A DNA stretch of 64,000 bases from Oceanobacillus limi (lineage in GTDB: Bacteria > Bacillota > Bacilli > Bacillales > Amphibacillaceae): positions 241,740 through 305,739 of the forward strand of contig NZ_FOHE01000003.1 in NCBI RefSeq assembly GCF_900111445.1, written 5' to 3'. Made by a program: the position numbers and the translations under genes. The notes under the pieces are model-generated. The model was given only the letters and a program-made list of their open reading frames with translations. It made no database searches and was not told where the DNA came from. Shown here piece after piece: positions 1 through 9,278 of this stretch (position 1 is its first letter; every line of letters begins with the position of its first letter).

Positions 1-1332
1 CACACGTTTACGCTTCGTGATGCACAGTGGAGTAATGGAGATCCAGTAACAGCACATGACTTCGAATATTCATGGAAGCGCATTTTTGAAGTGGTTGGTC
101 ATTACAATGTCATGTTTGAAACAGCAGGAATCGAGAATGCTTCTGCTATCATTGATGGTGAAAAATCACCAGATGAACTAGGGGTAGTGGCAGAAGATGA
201 TAAGACATTAGTTGTCACGCTTGAGGGACCAAATGCTTTATTTACTCAACTACTAACCTTCCCAGTCTTCTTACCACAAAATCAAGCATTTGTTGAAGAA
301 ATGGGAGACGGTTATGGAGTAGAAGCCGAAAATATTTTATTTAATGGACCATTTGTTTTAGATTCTTGGCAGCATGACCAAGGGTGGACGTATAAAAAGA
401 ATCCTAACTATTGGGATGCTGACGCTGTAAATGTCGATGAAATAAACGTGAATGTCGTAAAAGAAACATCCACAGGAGTTAACTTATGGGAAACAGAAGC
501 GGTAGATCGAATTTTATTATCCTCTGCATATGTTGATGAATTTCAAAGTGATGAAAGCTTTAACACAGAGGTAAGACCATCGATTGTATTTATGCGTTTC
601 AACCATAACCTAGAACAATTCCAAAACGCCAATATCCGCCAAGCAATTGATATGGCAATTGATAAAAAAGGGTTAACAGATACGATTTTAAATAATGGTT
701 CTGTGCCGCTTTATTCATTAGTACCTTATGAATTCTCTTATTCTCCAGATGAAGAGAAGGACTTCCGAGAATTAAATGGAGAATTTAATCAGGGATCCGT
801 AGAAGAAGCACAAGAGCTATGGGAGGAAGGTCTTTCGGAAATTGGTAGTGACGGATTTGAGGTTGCGCTAACGGTAGCTGATGATGAGAATCATGTGAAA
901 AGTGCAGAATACCTAAAAAATCAGCTTGAGACCAATTTACCGGGATTAACTCTAGAAATTAAAACCGTACCATTTGAGGCACGCCTTGAGCAAGAAAAAG
1001 CAGTTGAATATGATATGGTTGTTTCCACTTGGGGTCCAGACTATAGTGATCCAATGACTTATATTGACATGTGGGTGACAGATGGACCAGCAAACCGTAT
1101 GGATTACTCTGATGAAACATTCGATCAATTAGTAGCTGATGCTAAAGTAGAAACCGATGCAGCAACTCGCTATCAATTAATGTTAGATGCAGAGAAACAA
1201 TTACTTGATGAAATGCATATTGCTCCATTATATCAACGTGCTGATTCATTACTTACACGTACAAACATCAAAGGTTTAGTTCGTCATCCTGCTGCACCAG
1301 AATATGAGTATAAATGGATAGATGTAGAATAA
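1..1332 (+). CDS. Oligopeptide ABC transporter substrate-binding protein, OppA/DppA type (5' end outside window)
   Basis: The reading frame is open from the first base, so the signal peptide and first part of the protein lie upstream. About 443 residues remain. The start shows the family 5 solute-binding signature (DAQWSNGDPVTAHDFEYSWK), and the rest matches the two-lobed SBP_bac_5 fold, including NPNYWDAD and the C-terminal APLYQRADSLL stretch. These lipoproteins catch peptides outside the membrane and pass them to OppBCDF, which follow on the same strand. A terminator directly after the stop probably lets the binding protein be made in excess over the permease. Substrate (di- or oligopeptide) cannot be read from sequence; the racemase-pathway genes downstream suggest peptides that may contain D-amino acids. 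Confidence 0.93.
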   Translation, partial: HTFTLRDAQWSNGDPVTAHDFEYSWKRIFEVVGHYNVMFETAGIENASAIIDGEKSPDELGVVAEDDKTLVVTLEGPNALFTQLLTFPVFLPQNQAFVEEMGDGYGVEAENILFNGPFVLDSWQHDQGWTYKKNPNYWDADAVNVDEINVNVVKETSTGVNLWETEAVDRILLSSAYVDEFQSDESFNTEVRPSIVFMRFNHNLEQFQNANIRQAIDMAIDKKGLTDTILNNGSVPLYSLVPYEFSYSPDEEKDFRELNGEFNQGSVEEAQELWEEGLSEIGSDGFEVALTVADDENHVKSAEYLKNQLETNLPGLTLEIKTVPFEARLEQEKAVEYDMVVSTWGPDYSDPMTYIDMWVTDGPANRMDYSDETFDQLVADAKVETDAATRYQLMLDAEKQLLDEMHIAPLYQRADSLLTRTNIKGLVRHPAAPEYEYKWIDVE

Positions 1333-1344
1333 TTTGATGTGATT

Positions 1345-1375
1345 AAGGGGATGCGTGTGGTTGCATCCCCTTTTT
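1345..1375 (+). terminator. Rho-independent terminator between binding protein and permease genes
   Basis: Perfect stem AAGGGGATGC/GCATCCCCTT with an 8-base loop followed by a T run. It lies 12 bases after the stop codon and is likely a partial terminator that sets the binding protein to permease ratio. Confidence 0.85.
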
Positions 1376-1451
1376 GATTTATTCCGCACGTGAATCAAAA
1401 CTCCACATTGGTAGTAGAGCAGCAAAAATAAGCATATTGTGAGGTGAGCGT

Positions 1452-2393
1452 ATGGTCAAATTTGTAATCCAACGTCTAGGTTACATGGTAGTAACGTTAT
1501 TAATTATTATTACGATTACGTTCTTTTTGATGCAGTTATTACCTGGTACTCCATTTAGCAATCCTGAAAAATTAAGTGATCGACAGCTTGAAGTGATGAA
1601 TGCGAAATATGGCCTGGACAAGCCTTTGGCAATCCAATACTTTACATATTTAGGAAACCTAATTCAGGGCGACCTTGGTGTTTCGTTTCAGTCTCAAGGA
1701 CGAACCGTTAATGCAATGATTGGGGAGCGCATTGGTCCGTCAGCCTTAATAGGTGGGCAAGGTGTTGTCATTGGTCTTATTTTAGGACTGATATTAGGAG
1801 TTATTTCTGCCTTAAAGCATAATACGATTTTCGATTATGGCGCAGTATTTATAGCGGTTCTTGGTATGTCTATTCCGTCCTTCGTATTTGCAGCACTCAT
1901 GCAGTATTACATCGGGGTGCAATGGGGATTACTTCCAGCTGCATTATGGAAGGATTATAGTTATTCGATCATGCCGTCCTTGGCATTATCGGTACTCGTC
2001 ATTGCAACTGTCGCCCGATTTATTCGGTCCGAAATGCTAGAAGTTCTAGGACAGGACTATGTGAATACGGCAAGAGCGAAGGGAATCAAAGAGGTCACCG
2101 TTATTCTTCGCCACGTACTCCGCAATGCGTTGATTCCGGTAGTTACAGTTTTAGGGCCATTAGCAGTAAGTATCATGACAGGAACACTCGTTATTGAAAA
2201 AATCTTTGCTGTTCCTGGGTTAGGGGAACAGTTTACACTGTCTATTCTCGTAAATGACTATAGTGTCATCTTGGGGATTACATTGTTTTATAGTGCCTTA
2301 TTTATATTTGTGATATTTATTGTAGATATATTATACGGAATTTTAGACCCACGAATTAGCATCGGAGGAGGGAAGAAAGATGGCACATCATAA
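1452..2393 (+). CDS. oppB: Oligopeptide/dipeptide ABC transporter permease, OppB type
   Basis: A 313-residue inner-membrane permease with an N-terminal transmembrane helix (residues about 9-29), a short extracellular part and five further helices. The binding-protein-dependent permease EAA loop is seen as the ARAKGIKEVTVILRHVLRNA region around residues 213-232. Length and ending (ILDPRI) are normal for OppB/DppB. The ATG follows GAGGTGA. The gene overlaps the next one by 14 bases, so translation is probably coupled. It forms half of the membrane channel with the OppC-type partner. Confidence 0.93.
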   Translation: MVKFVIQRLGYMVVTLLIIITITFFLMQLLPGTPFSNPEKLSDRQLEVMNAKYGLDKPLAIQYFTYLGNLIQGDLGVSFQSQGRTVNAMIGERIGPSALIGGQGVVIGLILGLILGVISALKHNTIFDYGAVFIAVLGMSIPSFVFAALMQYYIGVQWGLLPAALWKDYSYSIMPSLALSVLVIATVARFIRSEMLEVLGQDYVNTARAKGIKEVTVILRHVLRNALIPVVTVLGPLAVSIMTGTLVIEKIFAVPGLGEQFTLSILVNDYSVILGITLFYSALFIFVIFIVDILYGILDPRISIGGGKKDGTS

Positions 2394-3390
2394 ACCTGAA
2401 ATTACCGATGATCTATTTGTACACGAACCTCTCGAGGAAGGAAAAGCAGAAGAATTAGCTGGAACTCCCTCTAATTTTTGGGTAGAAGCCGCAAAGCGGT
2501 TACTGAAAAATAAAGGTGCAATAATGGGGCTTATTACCATTATTATAATAGCAATTTTAGCTCTGGTTGGGCCGCTCATGAACCAATACGATTATCAAGA
2601 TCAAGATCTAATTCGTTCTAACTTACCTCCACTGGTTACAGGTATGGAATGGATGGGCTTTAACGGAGAGGATTCCCACGGTACGAATGTGTACGCTGAA
2701 AGAGAAGTTACCGATGCTCCAGCTTGGTTTGGTACGGATGAATTTGGCCGTGATTTATGGACAAGGGTTTGGAAAGGAACGCAAATTTCCTTGTTTATCG
2801 CGCTAACAGCAGCATTTTTGGACCTCGTGATCGGTGTTATTTATGGTGGTGTTTCTGCTTTTTACGGTGGGCGAGTAGATAATGTCATGCAGCGGATTGT
2901 GGAGATACTAGTCGGGATACCGAATTTAATCCTTATTATCTTGTTTATTTTAATTTTGGATCCAGGAATCACGTCAATTATTTTAGCAATGGTCATTACC
3001 GGCTGGGTAAATATGTCGCGGATTGTTCGAGGACAGGTTTTGCAATTGAAAGGTCAGGAGTTTGTTCTTGCGTCCCGTGCTTTAGGTGCATCCAATAAGC
3101 GTTTGATGTGGAAGCATCTCATCCCAAATGTCATGGGACCAATTATTGTTACGTTAATGTTTACCATTCCAACAGCAATTTTCTTTGAAGCATTTCTAAG
3201 CTTCATTGGACTTGGGTTGCAGCCACCTCTTGCGTCATTAGGTACGTTGATTGAGGATGGTTATCAAGAAATGAGATTTTTCTCATACAAGCTTATCTTC
3301 CCAGCCATTATTATTAGTGCGATTATGATAAGTTTTAACGTTTTAGGGGACGGCCTTCGAGATGCATTAGATCCTAAAATGAGAAAATAA
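2380..3390 (+). CDS. oppC: Oligopeptide/dipeptide ABC transporter permease, OppC type
   Basis: A 336-residue permease with the cytoplasmic N-terminus (OppC_N region) and first helix at about residues 47-68, then an outward insertion of about 50 residues before the conserved FGTDEFGRDLWTR motif. The EAA loop (VLASRALGASNKRLMWKHLI) is at about residues 226-245, and the end is the usual LRDALDPKMR. The start lies inside the end of oppB and is preceded by GGAGGAGGG, so the two permeases are made together. Partner of OppB. Confidence 0.93.
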   Translation: MAHHKPEITDDLFVHEPLEEGKAEELAGTPSNFWVEAAKRLLKNKGAIMGLITIIIIAILALVGPLMNQYDYQDQDLIRSNLPPLVTGMEWMGFNGEDSHGTNVYAEREVTDAPAWFGTDEFGRDLWTRVWKGTQISLFIALTAAFLDLVIGVIYGGVSAFYGGRVDNVMQRIVEILVGIPNLILIILFILILDPGITSIILAMVITGWVNMSRIVRGQVLQLKGQEFVLASRALGASNKRLMWKHLIPNVMGPIIVTLMFTIPTAIFFEAFLSFIGLGLQPPLASLGTLIEDGYQEMRFFSYKLIFPAIIISAIMISFNVLGDGLRDALDPKMRK

Positions 3391-3405
3391 CAGAGGAGGA
3401 CAACC

Positions 3406-4443
3406 ATGACTGATGCGATTTTATCCGTTGAAAATTTAGACGTATCTTTCCAGTCACACAATGGCCTAATCCGAGCGGTGCGTGGTGTTAATTTTGACCT
3501 GAAGAAGGGAGAAACACTAGCCATTGTTGGGGAATCTGGTTCCGGTAAGTCTGTAACAGCAAAAAGCATTATGCAGTTGCTACCGAAAAAGACTACGGTT
3601 ATTAATAACGGTTCCATTGTTTATGAAGGAGAAGATCTTTTAACATACAATAAAAAAGAAATAGAAAAAATTCGTGGGTCGGAAATATCGATGGTTTTCC
3701 AGGATCCGATGACTTCTTTGAATCCTACGATGAAAATTGGAAAACAAGTGATGGAAGGAATTATAAAGCATCAAGATGTAAGTAAAAAAGAAGCAATCAC
3801 AAAAGCAAAGGAATTGCTCGAGTTAGTAGGAATTCCCAATGCTGAGGATCGGATGAGTTCCTATCCGCATGAATTTTCTGGAGGAATGAGGCAACGGGTT
3901 GTTATCGCGATGGCTTTAGCCTGTGATCCGAAAGTTTTGATTGCAGATGAGCCGACTACTGCACTTGATGTAACGATCCAGGCACAAATACTAGATTTGA
4001 TGAAAGATATCCAGAAGAAAACCGGAACATCTATTTTGATTATTACCCATGACCTTGGTGTCGTTGTGAATATGGCACAGCGTATTGCGGTAATGTACGC
4101 GGGGCAAATTGTAGAAACGGGAACATTGGAGGAGTTGTTCTATGAATCGAATCACCCCTATACATGGGGGTTGTTGCAGTCGATGCCAAAATTACACCAG
4201 GATCGATCGGTACCACTTATTCCAATTTCAGGATCACCACCAGATGTAAGTCAGTTGCATGATGGGTGCCCGTTTGCTGCTCGTTGTCCATATGTGATGA
4301 AGGTATGTCATAGCCATATGCCAGATCAATCGAAGCTTTCTGAAACTCATTCTGTTGCTTGTTGGTTGCAGGATGAACGAGCTCCTCGTGTTGAAAAGCC
4401 TGACCTAGGAGGGGAAACAGTTGATAGAACAGAAACTAGTTGA
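3406..4443 (+). CDS. oppD: Peptide ABC transporter ATP-binding protein, OppD type
   Basis: A 345-residue ATPase with Walker A GESGSGKS (about residues 42-49), signature FSGGMRQR, Walker B VLIADEPTTALD and the H-loop THD. The C-terminal oligopeptide-transporter extension with the cysteine-rich CPFAARCPYVMKVC segment is present, as is usual in OppD/DppD. The gene starts 15 bases after oppC with GAGGAGG before the ATG, and its end overlaps oppF by 23 bases. Confidence 0.93.
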   Translation: MTDAILSVENLDVSFQSHNGLIRAVRGVNFDLKKGETLAIVGESGSGKSVTAKSIMQLLPKKTTVINNGSIVYEGEDLLTYNKKEIEKIRGSEISMVFQDPMTSLNPTMKIGKQVMEGIIKHQDVSKKEAITKAKELLELVGIPNAEDRMSSYPHEFSGGMRQRVVIAMALACDPKVLIADEPTTALDVTIQAQILDLMKDIQKKTGTSILIITHDLGVVVNMAQRIAVMYAGQIVETGTLEELFYESNHPYTWGLLQSMPKLHQDRSVPLIPISGSPPDVSQLHDGCPFAARCPYVMKVCHSHMPDQSKLSETHSVACWLQDERAPRVEKPDLGGETVDRTETS

Positions 4444-5380
4444 AGTTAAAAACCTAAAAAAGCATTTTAAAGTGGGCAAAAAACAGCTGAAAGCCGTCGA
4501 TGATGTGACGTTTGATATTTATGAAGGAGAAACATTAGGGCTTGTGGGCGAATCGGGTTGTGGAAAATCAACGATTGGGAGAACCATACTTAACCTCTAT
4601 CACGCATCAGGTGGGGATGTGCTGTACAAAGGGAAAAATCTACAGGAAAAGTTAACTCCTAAGGAAGAAAAGCAGTATCAAGAAAAAATGCAAATGATTT
4701 TCCAAGATCCCTATTCTTCATTAGACCCAAGATCTACCGTTTTAGACATTGTTAGTGAAGGATTGCGGATTCACCGTCCCAAGATGATGAAAAAAGAGCT
4801 GAGTGAACGAGTTTATGAGTTACTAGAATTAGTAGGACTTTCGAAAAATCATGCCAAACGCTATCCGCATGAATTTAGTGGTGGGCAAAGGCAACGGATT
4901 GGAATTGCTCGTTCCTTGGCAGTGAATCCAGAATTTATTATAGCGGACGAGCCTATTGCAGCCTTGGATGTTTCTATCCAAGCACAGGTAGTTAATCTAT
5001 TAAAAGAGCTGCAACGAGATCGAGGGTTAACGTATTTATTCATTGCACATGATCTATCGATGGTAAAATATATTAGTGATCGGGTTGCGGTCATGTATTT
5101 AGGGAAAATGGTGGAGCTGACGACAAGTGAGGAATTGTATCAAGATCCATTGCATCCGTATACGAAGGCGCTGATGTCTGCTGTTCCGATACCGGATCCT
5201 CGTATTGAGCAGCAACGGGAGCGAATTATCCTTACAGGGGATCTACCTAGTCCAATGAATCCTCCAAGTGGGTGCAGCTTCCGTACTAGGTGTCCGTTAG
5301 CTAAAGATATTTGTGCAGAAGTAGCGCCGGAGTGGAAAGAAGTGAAAAAAGGACACCATGTTGCGTGTCACCTTTATTAG
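4421..5380 (+). CDS. oppF: Peptide ABC transporter ATP-binding protein, OppF type (TTG start)
   Basis: A 319-residue ATPase with Walker A GESGCGKS, signature FSGGQRQR, Walker B FIIADEPIAALD and the C-terminal cysteine motif CSFRTRCPLAKDIC. It forms the ATPase heterodimer with OppD. A TTG start at 4421 is chosen because AGGAGGGG lies 7 bases upstream and the protein then begins right before the conserved beta-strand; this start lies inside oppD. A strong terminator follows, so the transporter unit ends here. Confidence 0.92.
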   Translation: MIEQKLVEVKNLKKHFKVGKKQLKAVDDVTFDIYEGETLGLVGESGCGKSTIGRTILNLYHASGGDVLYKGKNLQEKLTPKEEKQYQEKMQMIFQDPYSSLDPRSTVLDIVSEGLRIHRPKMMKKELSERVYELLELVGLSKNHAKRYPHEFSGGQRQRIGIARSLAVNPEFIIADEPIAALDVSIQAQVVNLLKELQRDRGLTYLFIAHDLSMVKYISDRVAVMYLGKMVELTTSEELYQDPLHPYTKALMSAVPIPDPRIEQQRERIILTGDLPSPMNPPSGCSFRTRCPLAKDICAEVAPEWKEVKKGHHVACHLY

Positions 5381-5458
5381 GGGAAGGTGAGGAGTGCAGA
5401 AGGTTTCCAATGCAAGAATGAATCCAAATCTGCTATCATATATACAAACACAGAACAA

Positions 5459-5490
5459 AGTTGTTAGATTCATAATCTAACAGCTTTTTC
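5459..5490 (+). terminator. Terminator after the opp genes
   Basis: Stem AGTTGTTAGATT/AATCTAACAGCT with a 3-base loop and one G-T pair, then CTTTTTCTTT. It closes the transporter operon 80 bases after oppF, so the next three genes are probably either a separate unit or reached by readthrough. Confidence 0.8.
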
Positions 5491-5514
5491 TTTAGACCGT
5501 GTTGGAGGAGAGAA

Positions 5515-5594
5515 GGTGCCAGGCACCGACAAACAGAAAGGGGTTTTCAATGATGACAACGAATTCGGGAGAAAAACAATCGGTGCCTGGCACC
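5515..5594. repeat. REP-like palindrome pair embracing a start codon
   Basis: GGTGCCAGGCACCGA at 5515 pairs perfectly over 15 bases with TCGGTGCCTGGCACC at 5580-5594. The 50-base loop holds the ribosome site and ATG of the M20 hydrolase. The right arm is translated as part of that protein. An extra partial unit, GGCACCGATTGG, follows directly. Confidence 0.85.
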
Positions 5595-6713
5595 GATTGG
5601 GGCACCGATTGGGAAGATGTATTTCACCATTTGCACCGGAATCCTGAGGTGAGTTGGGAGGAGTATGGTACTACGGAATATATTCGTGGGTTGTTTGAGG
5701 GTTGTGATGATTGTACGATCACGACGTTTGAGGATAGTCCTGGTTTGGTAATTGAGGTTGGAAGTGGGAAGCCGGTTGTTGCATTACGAGCGGATATGGA
5801 TGCTTTATGGCAGGAGGTAGATGGTACTTTTCAAGCTAATCATTCTTGTGGCCATGATGCCCATATGACAATTGCCATCGAAACGTTACGCAACCTATTA
5901 GCTTCAAATCTTTCGAGTAATCTAGGAACCTATCGATTTATTTTCCAACCAGCAGAGGAAAAAGGTACGGGTGCATTGGCATATGTAGAAAAAGGAATTG
6001 TGGATGATGTTGACTTTTTATATGGCATGCATTTACGCCCTATTCAAGAACTTGCCCATGGCCAATTTGCACCAGCCATTCAGCATGGCGCTGCGCGTTT
6101 TCTTAAAGGAACGATACGTGGAGAGGATGCTCATGGAGCTAGACCACACTTGAATGCAAATGCCATTCAGGTTGGCAGTGAGCTTGTCCAGCAGTTAAAT
6201 AATATTCATTTGGATCCGATGATACCGTATACCGTGAAAATGACGAAGTTCCATGCCGGTGGAGATAGTGCCAATATCATACCTGGAAGTGCGTCATTTT
6301 CATTGGATGTACGTGCACAAACAAATGAGGTCATGGCTGCATTAACCGATAAAATTGAAAACGTAGCAAAAATGCTTGCCGATTATCATGGAGTGGAAAT
6401 TGACTTAGAGATCGGTGCCAATATAGCGGCAGCGGTGATTAACGATGAGGCAATCTCCAACATGGAAAAGTCGATTAAAGATTCGGTTGGAGAATCGAAA
6501 TTAGCTCCAATGATTACAACAACTGGTGGCGATGACTTTCATTTTTATACGATTAAACGTCCGGATCTTAAAGCAACGATGCTTGCGATTGGTTGTGATC
6601 TTAAGCCTGGCCTTCACCATCCGAATATGACGTTTAAACATGAAGCTATTCCAGAAGCTGCGCAAGTTTTAACGCAAGCTCTCATCCATACAGCAGAGAA
6701 TTTTTCATCATAA
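5550..6713 (+). CDS. M20 family amidohydrolase, probable N-acyl-L-amino acid hydrolase
   Basis: A 387-residue zinc hydrolase of the M20D/aminoacylase group. Metal-site motifs are visible: ALRADMDAL, HSCGHDAH, FQPAEEKGTGA and GMHLRP, with the dimerisation domain inserted after residue 180. The ATG at 5550 is chosen because GAAAGGGG lies 6 bases before it. The first dozen or so residues after the start include a segment (SVPGTDWGTDWED) encoded by a REP-like repeat, so the N-terminus is probably altered relative to orthologues. It sits before a GNAT transferase and an NSAR-type racemase with 12- and 15-base gaps. In characterised NSAR pathways such a hydrolase releases the L-amino acid from its N-succinyl form; that role is inferred here from context. 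Confidence 0.85.
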   Translation: MMTTNSGEKQSVPGTDWGTDWEDVFHHLHRNPEVSWEEYGTTEYIRGLFEGCDDCTITTFEDSPGLVIEVGSGKPVVALRADMDALWQEVDGTFQANHSCGHDAHMTIAIETLRNLLASNLSSNLGTYRFIFQPAEEKGTGALAYVEKGIVDDVDFLYGMHLRPIQELAHGQFAPAIQHGAARFLKGTIRGEDAHGARPHLNANAIQVGSELVQQLNNIHLDPMIPYTVKMTKFHAGGDSANIIPGSASFSLDVRAQTNEVMAALTDKIENVAKMLADYHGVEIDLEIGANIAAAVINDEAISNMEKSIKDSVGESKLAPMITTTGGDDFHFYTIKRPDLKATMLAIGCDLKPGLHHPNMTFKHEAIPEAAQVLTQALIHTAENFSS

Positions 6714-6725
6714 GGGGGAAGTACA

Positions 6726-7511
6726 GTGGGAATACAGATCAGAAGACTAACAACGATAGAAGAATTATATCAAATGGCAGAAGTGGAGGAAGCAGTATGG
6801 GTGGCACCTCCGACTCCAATCCATCAAACCTATACAGCTTCCTATAATGGCGGACTCATGCTTGGGGCTTTTGATGGCGATAAAATGATTGGTTTTCAGT
6901 ATAGCTTTGCAGGATTTGATGGAAAAAAACCATACCTTTGCTCGCATATGCTTGGAATTTTACCAGCGTACCGTGGCAGGGGGCTTGGCGTGAAAATGAA
7001 ACAAAAACAAGCTGAGGTTGCACGAGAAATGGGCTATGAAATGATGACCTGGACATTTGATCCACTGGAGAGTTTAAATGCTTATCTTAATTTACACAAG
7101 CTAGGCGGGGTTGGTGCTGCCTATAAAGTGAATCATTATGGAATGATGGATGATGGGTTAAATACTGGCTTGCCGACCGATCGAATTCAAATTGAGTGGT
7201 GGTTTAATGAAGAAAATCTATCGTACGACGCTGATGCGTTAGCTGAAGAGAACTTGCTGCTTGAAGTTAACTCCAAAGGGGAGCCGGTAAAAACAAAACA
7301 TTTTACCGATAAATTAGACCATGAAAAAGATTTCTGGTTTGTAGCGGTTCCTTCCAGTTTTCAGCAATTGAAAAAACGTAATCAGGAGCTTGCTATTGTC
7401 TGGCGGTATGAAACGAGAGAGGTATTTCAAGCCCTTTTTCATCATGGATATAAAGCAACGGATTTGGTACGTCATGAAGGGGCAAGCTATTATTACTTTA
7501 CAAAAAAATAG
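6726..7511 (+). CDS. GNAT family acyltransferase, candidate D-amino acid N-succinyltransferase
   Basis: A 261-residue protein with an N-terminal GNAT domain. The acyl-CoA-binding segment is SHMLGILPAYRGRGLGVKMK at about residues 75-94, and the C-terminal part is an extra domain typical of the COG3375 type. A GTG start is used with GGGGGAA just upstream, 12 bases after the hydrolase. Members of this family encoded next to N-succinylamino acid racemases acylate D-amino acids with succinyl-CoA. Here the neighbours on both sides fit that pathway, but the substrate is inferred. Confidence 0.8.
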   Translation: MGIQIRRLTTIEELYQMAEVEEAVWVAPPTPIHQTYTASYNGGLMLGAFDGDKMIGFQYSFAGFDGKKPYLCSHMLGILPAYRGRGLGVKMKQKQAEVAREMGYEMMTWTFDPLESLNAYLNLHKLGGVGAAYKVNHYGMMDDGLNTGLPTDRIQIEWWFNEENLSYDADALAEENLLLEVNSKGEPVKTKHFTDKLDHEKDFWFVAVPSSFQQLKKRNQELAIVWRYETREVFQALFHHGYKATDLVRHEGASYYYFTKK

Positions 7512-7526
7512 GTGGGGGAACGAAAA

Positions 7527-8642
7527 ATGGCAATTCCAATGGAAAAGTTAATTATTCGTCGGTTAAAAATGCGTTTGAATGACCCTTTTACAACTAGCTT
7601 TGGAACGATGCAGGAAAAGGAGTTTTTCATTTCGGAAATAGTTGACCGTAATGGGAATCGCGGATTTGGTGAGTCGGTAGCATTTACGGCTCCGTGGTAT
7701 AGTGAAGAGTCGGTCGAGACCAACCGGCATATTATAGAGGATTTTTTAATTGATTTGTTACGAGAAAACAAGGTGGAGCATCCAGATGATGTATTAAAGA
7801 TATTTTCTTCGATTCGTGGAAATAACATGGCAAAGTCAACGTTAGAAGGGGCCGTTTGGGATTTATATGCCAAACGCGAAGATGTCTCCTTGGCCAAGTT
7901 ATTAGGTGGAGAAAAAAATCGCATTGATGTTGGGATTAGTATTGGAATTCAATCAACTGTGGAGGATTTGTTGCAAACAATTGAGTATTATGTGCGGGAA
8001 GGCTACAAACGCATAAAATTGAAAATAAAGCCAGGCTGGGACCTAGATGTGTTACGAGAAGTGCGAAAAAAATTTCCAGAAACACCAATCATGGCTGATG
8101 CTAATTCCGCCTATACGTTAGATGACTTGGATCATTTGAAAAAATTAGACGATTATAACTTAATGATGATTGAGCAACCTCTAGCACATGATGATATTAT
8201 TGATCATGCCAAGCTGCAAAACGAAATGGAAACACCAATTTGCTTGGATGAAAGTATTCATTCCCTATCCGATGCAAAAAAAGCAGTTGAGTTAGGAAGC
8301 TGTAAGATCATTAATATTAAAATTGGTCGTGTTGGTGGGATCAGTGAGGCTAAGCGAATTCATGACTTTTGCAAAGAACAGGGTGTAGATGCTTGGTGTG
8401 GAGGGATGTTGGAAGCGGGAGTTGGTCGTGCTCATAACATCGCACTTACAACATTGCCACAGTTTACCATGCCAGGTGACACAGCTGGTTCCTCCCGTTA
8501 TTGGGAAAAGGATATTATCAAACCAGAGGTTGTCGTCCAAGACGGTGTCATTCACGTACCGAATAAACCTGGAATTGGATATGAAATCGACGACAATGCC
8601 TTAGAAACATACACCATCGAAAAGAAAGAATATAAACTATAA
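7527..8642 (+). CDS. N-acylamino acid racemase / o-succinylbenzoate synthase family enzyme (enolase superfamily)
   Basis: A 371-residue enolase-superfamily protein of the MenC/NSAR family. Catalytic and metal residues are visible in order: the KLKIKP lysine motif (about residues 157-162), MADANSAY aspartate, IEQPL glutamate, LDES aspartate and NIKIGRVGG lysine. The ATG at 7527 is preferred over a GTG at 7512 because GTGGGGGAA sits at the right distance. Family members may catalyse o-succinylbenzoate synthesis for menaquinone, N-acylamino acid racemisation, or both. The adjacent acyltransferase, M20 hydrolase and peptide importer favour N-succinylamino acid racemase, and no other men genes are nearby. 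Confidence 0.85.
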   Translation: MAIPMEKLIIRRLKMRLNDPFTTSFGTMQEKEFFISEIVDRNGNRGFGESVAFTAPWYSEESVETNRHIIEDFLIDLLRENKVEHPDDVLKIFSSIRGNNMAKSTLEGAVWDLYAKREDVSLAKLLGGEKNRIDVGISIGIQSTVEDLLQTIEYYVREGYKRIKLKIKPGWDLDVLREVRKKFPETPIMADANSAYTLDDLDHLKKLDDYNLMMIEQPLAHDDIIDHAKLQNEMETPICLDESIHSLSDAKKAVELGSCKIINIKIGRVGGISEAKRIHDFCKEQGVDAWCGGMLEAGVGRAHNIALTTLPQFTMPGDTAGSSRYWEKDIIKPEVVVQDGVIHVPNKPGIGYEIDDNALETYTIEKKEYKL

Positions 8643-8644
8643 AA

Positions 8645-8657
8645 GGTGCCAGGCACC
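8645..8657. repeat. REP-like single palindrome with T tail
   Basis: GGTGCCAGGCACC, two bases after the racemase stop codon and followed by six T. It probably works as a short terminator for the upstream operon. Confidence 0.8.
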
Positions 8658-8726
8658 TTTTTTGATTCATTTTATTCTTTATTTTATACTATATTCTGAA
8701 TTAACTTAGTTGGGGAGGCTTTTTTT

Positions 8727-9122
8727 ATGCAGCGTTTGATGTGTAAGGGGAAGATACATAGGGCTACAGTCACGGAGGCTGAGCTTGACTATGTAGGGAG
8801 TATCACGATTGATTATAAGTTGATGAAAGAAGCGGATATAAAACCGTATGAAATGGTTCAAATTACAAGCCTAAAGAATGCAACAAGATGGAAAACATAT
8901 GCGATTCCAGCTCCAGAATGTTCACAGCGTATTTGTTTGAATGGACCACCAGCACATCTATTTTCTCCTGGAGATATTGTGATTATCTTAAGTCTTGGAT
9001 TAATGTCGGATGATGAAATTGAAGAGTTAAAACCAAGAGTTGTATTTGTTGATGAAAATAATGAGATTACCAGTGTGGAAGAGCATGATTTACACTGGCC
9101 AGAGGGTACAGAAGTTTCATAA
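8727..9122 (+). CDS. panD: Aspartate 1-decarboxylase (pyruvoyl enzyme precursor)
   Basis: A 131-residue PanD: KIHRATVTEAELDYVGSITID holds the self-cleavage site between Gly24 and Ser25, where serine becomes the pyruvoyl group, and the downstream ICLNGPPAHLFSPGDIVIIL core is conserved. The enzyme makes beta-alanine from aspartate for pantothenate. It stands alone here, without panB or panC, which differs from the panBCD operon of Bacillus subtilis. ATG with GGGGAGG upstream. A strong terminator follows. Confidence 0.92.
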   Translation: MQRLMCKGKIHRATVTEAELDYVGSITIDYKLMKEADIKPYEMVQITSLKNATRWKTYAIPAPECSQRICLNGPPAHLFSPGDIVIILSLGLMSDDEIEELKPRVVFVDENNEITSVEEHDLHWPEGTEVS

Positions 9123-9134
9123 TGTGTTTGTTTT

Positions 9135-9176
9135 ATAGCACACTCTTTTACGTCCGTAAGAGAGTGTGCTATTTTT
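9135..9176 (+). terminator. Terminator after panD
   Basis: Long stem ATAGCACACTCT/AGAGTGTGCTAT with a second inner TTACG/CGTAA stem, followed by a T run. Confidence 0.85.
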
Positions 9177-9278
9177 GTTAGATCCATTACTTGGTTGCTA
9201 TTTAGGAGGAAATATAGGAAAATAAGATGAAGGACAATCGTTTGGAAATTGTTCACTATAAAAGTAGGGGGTATTAAA

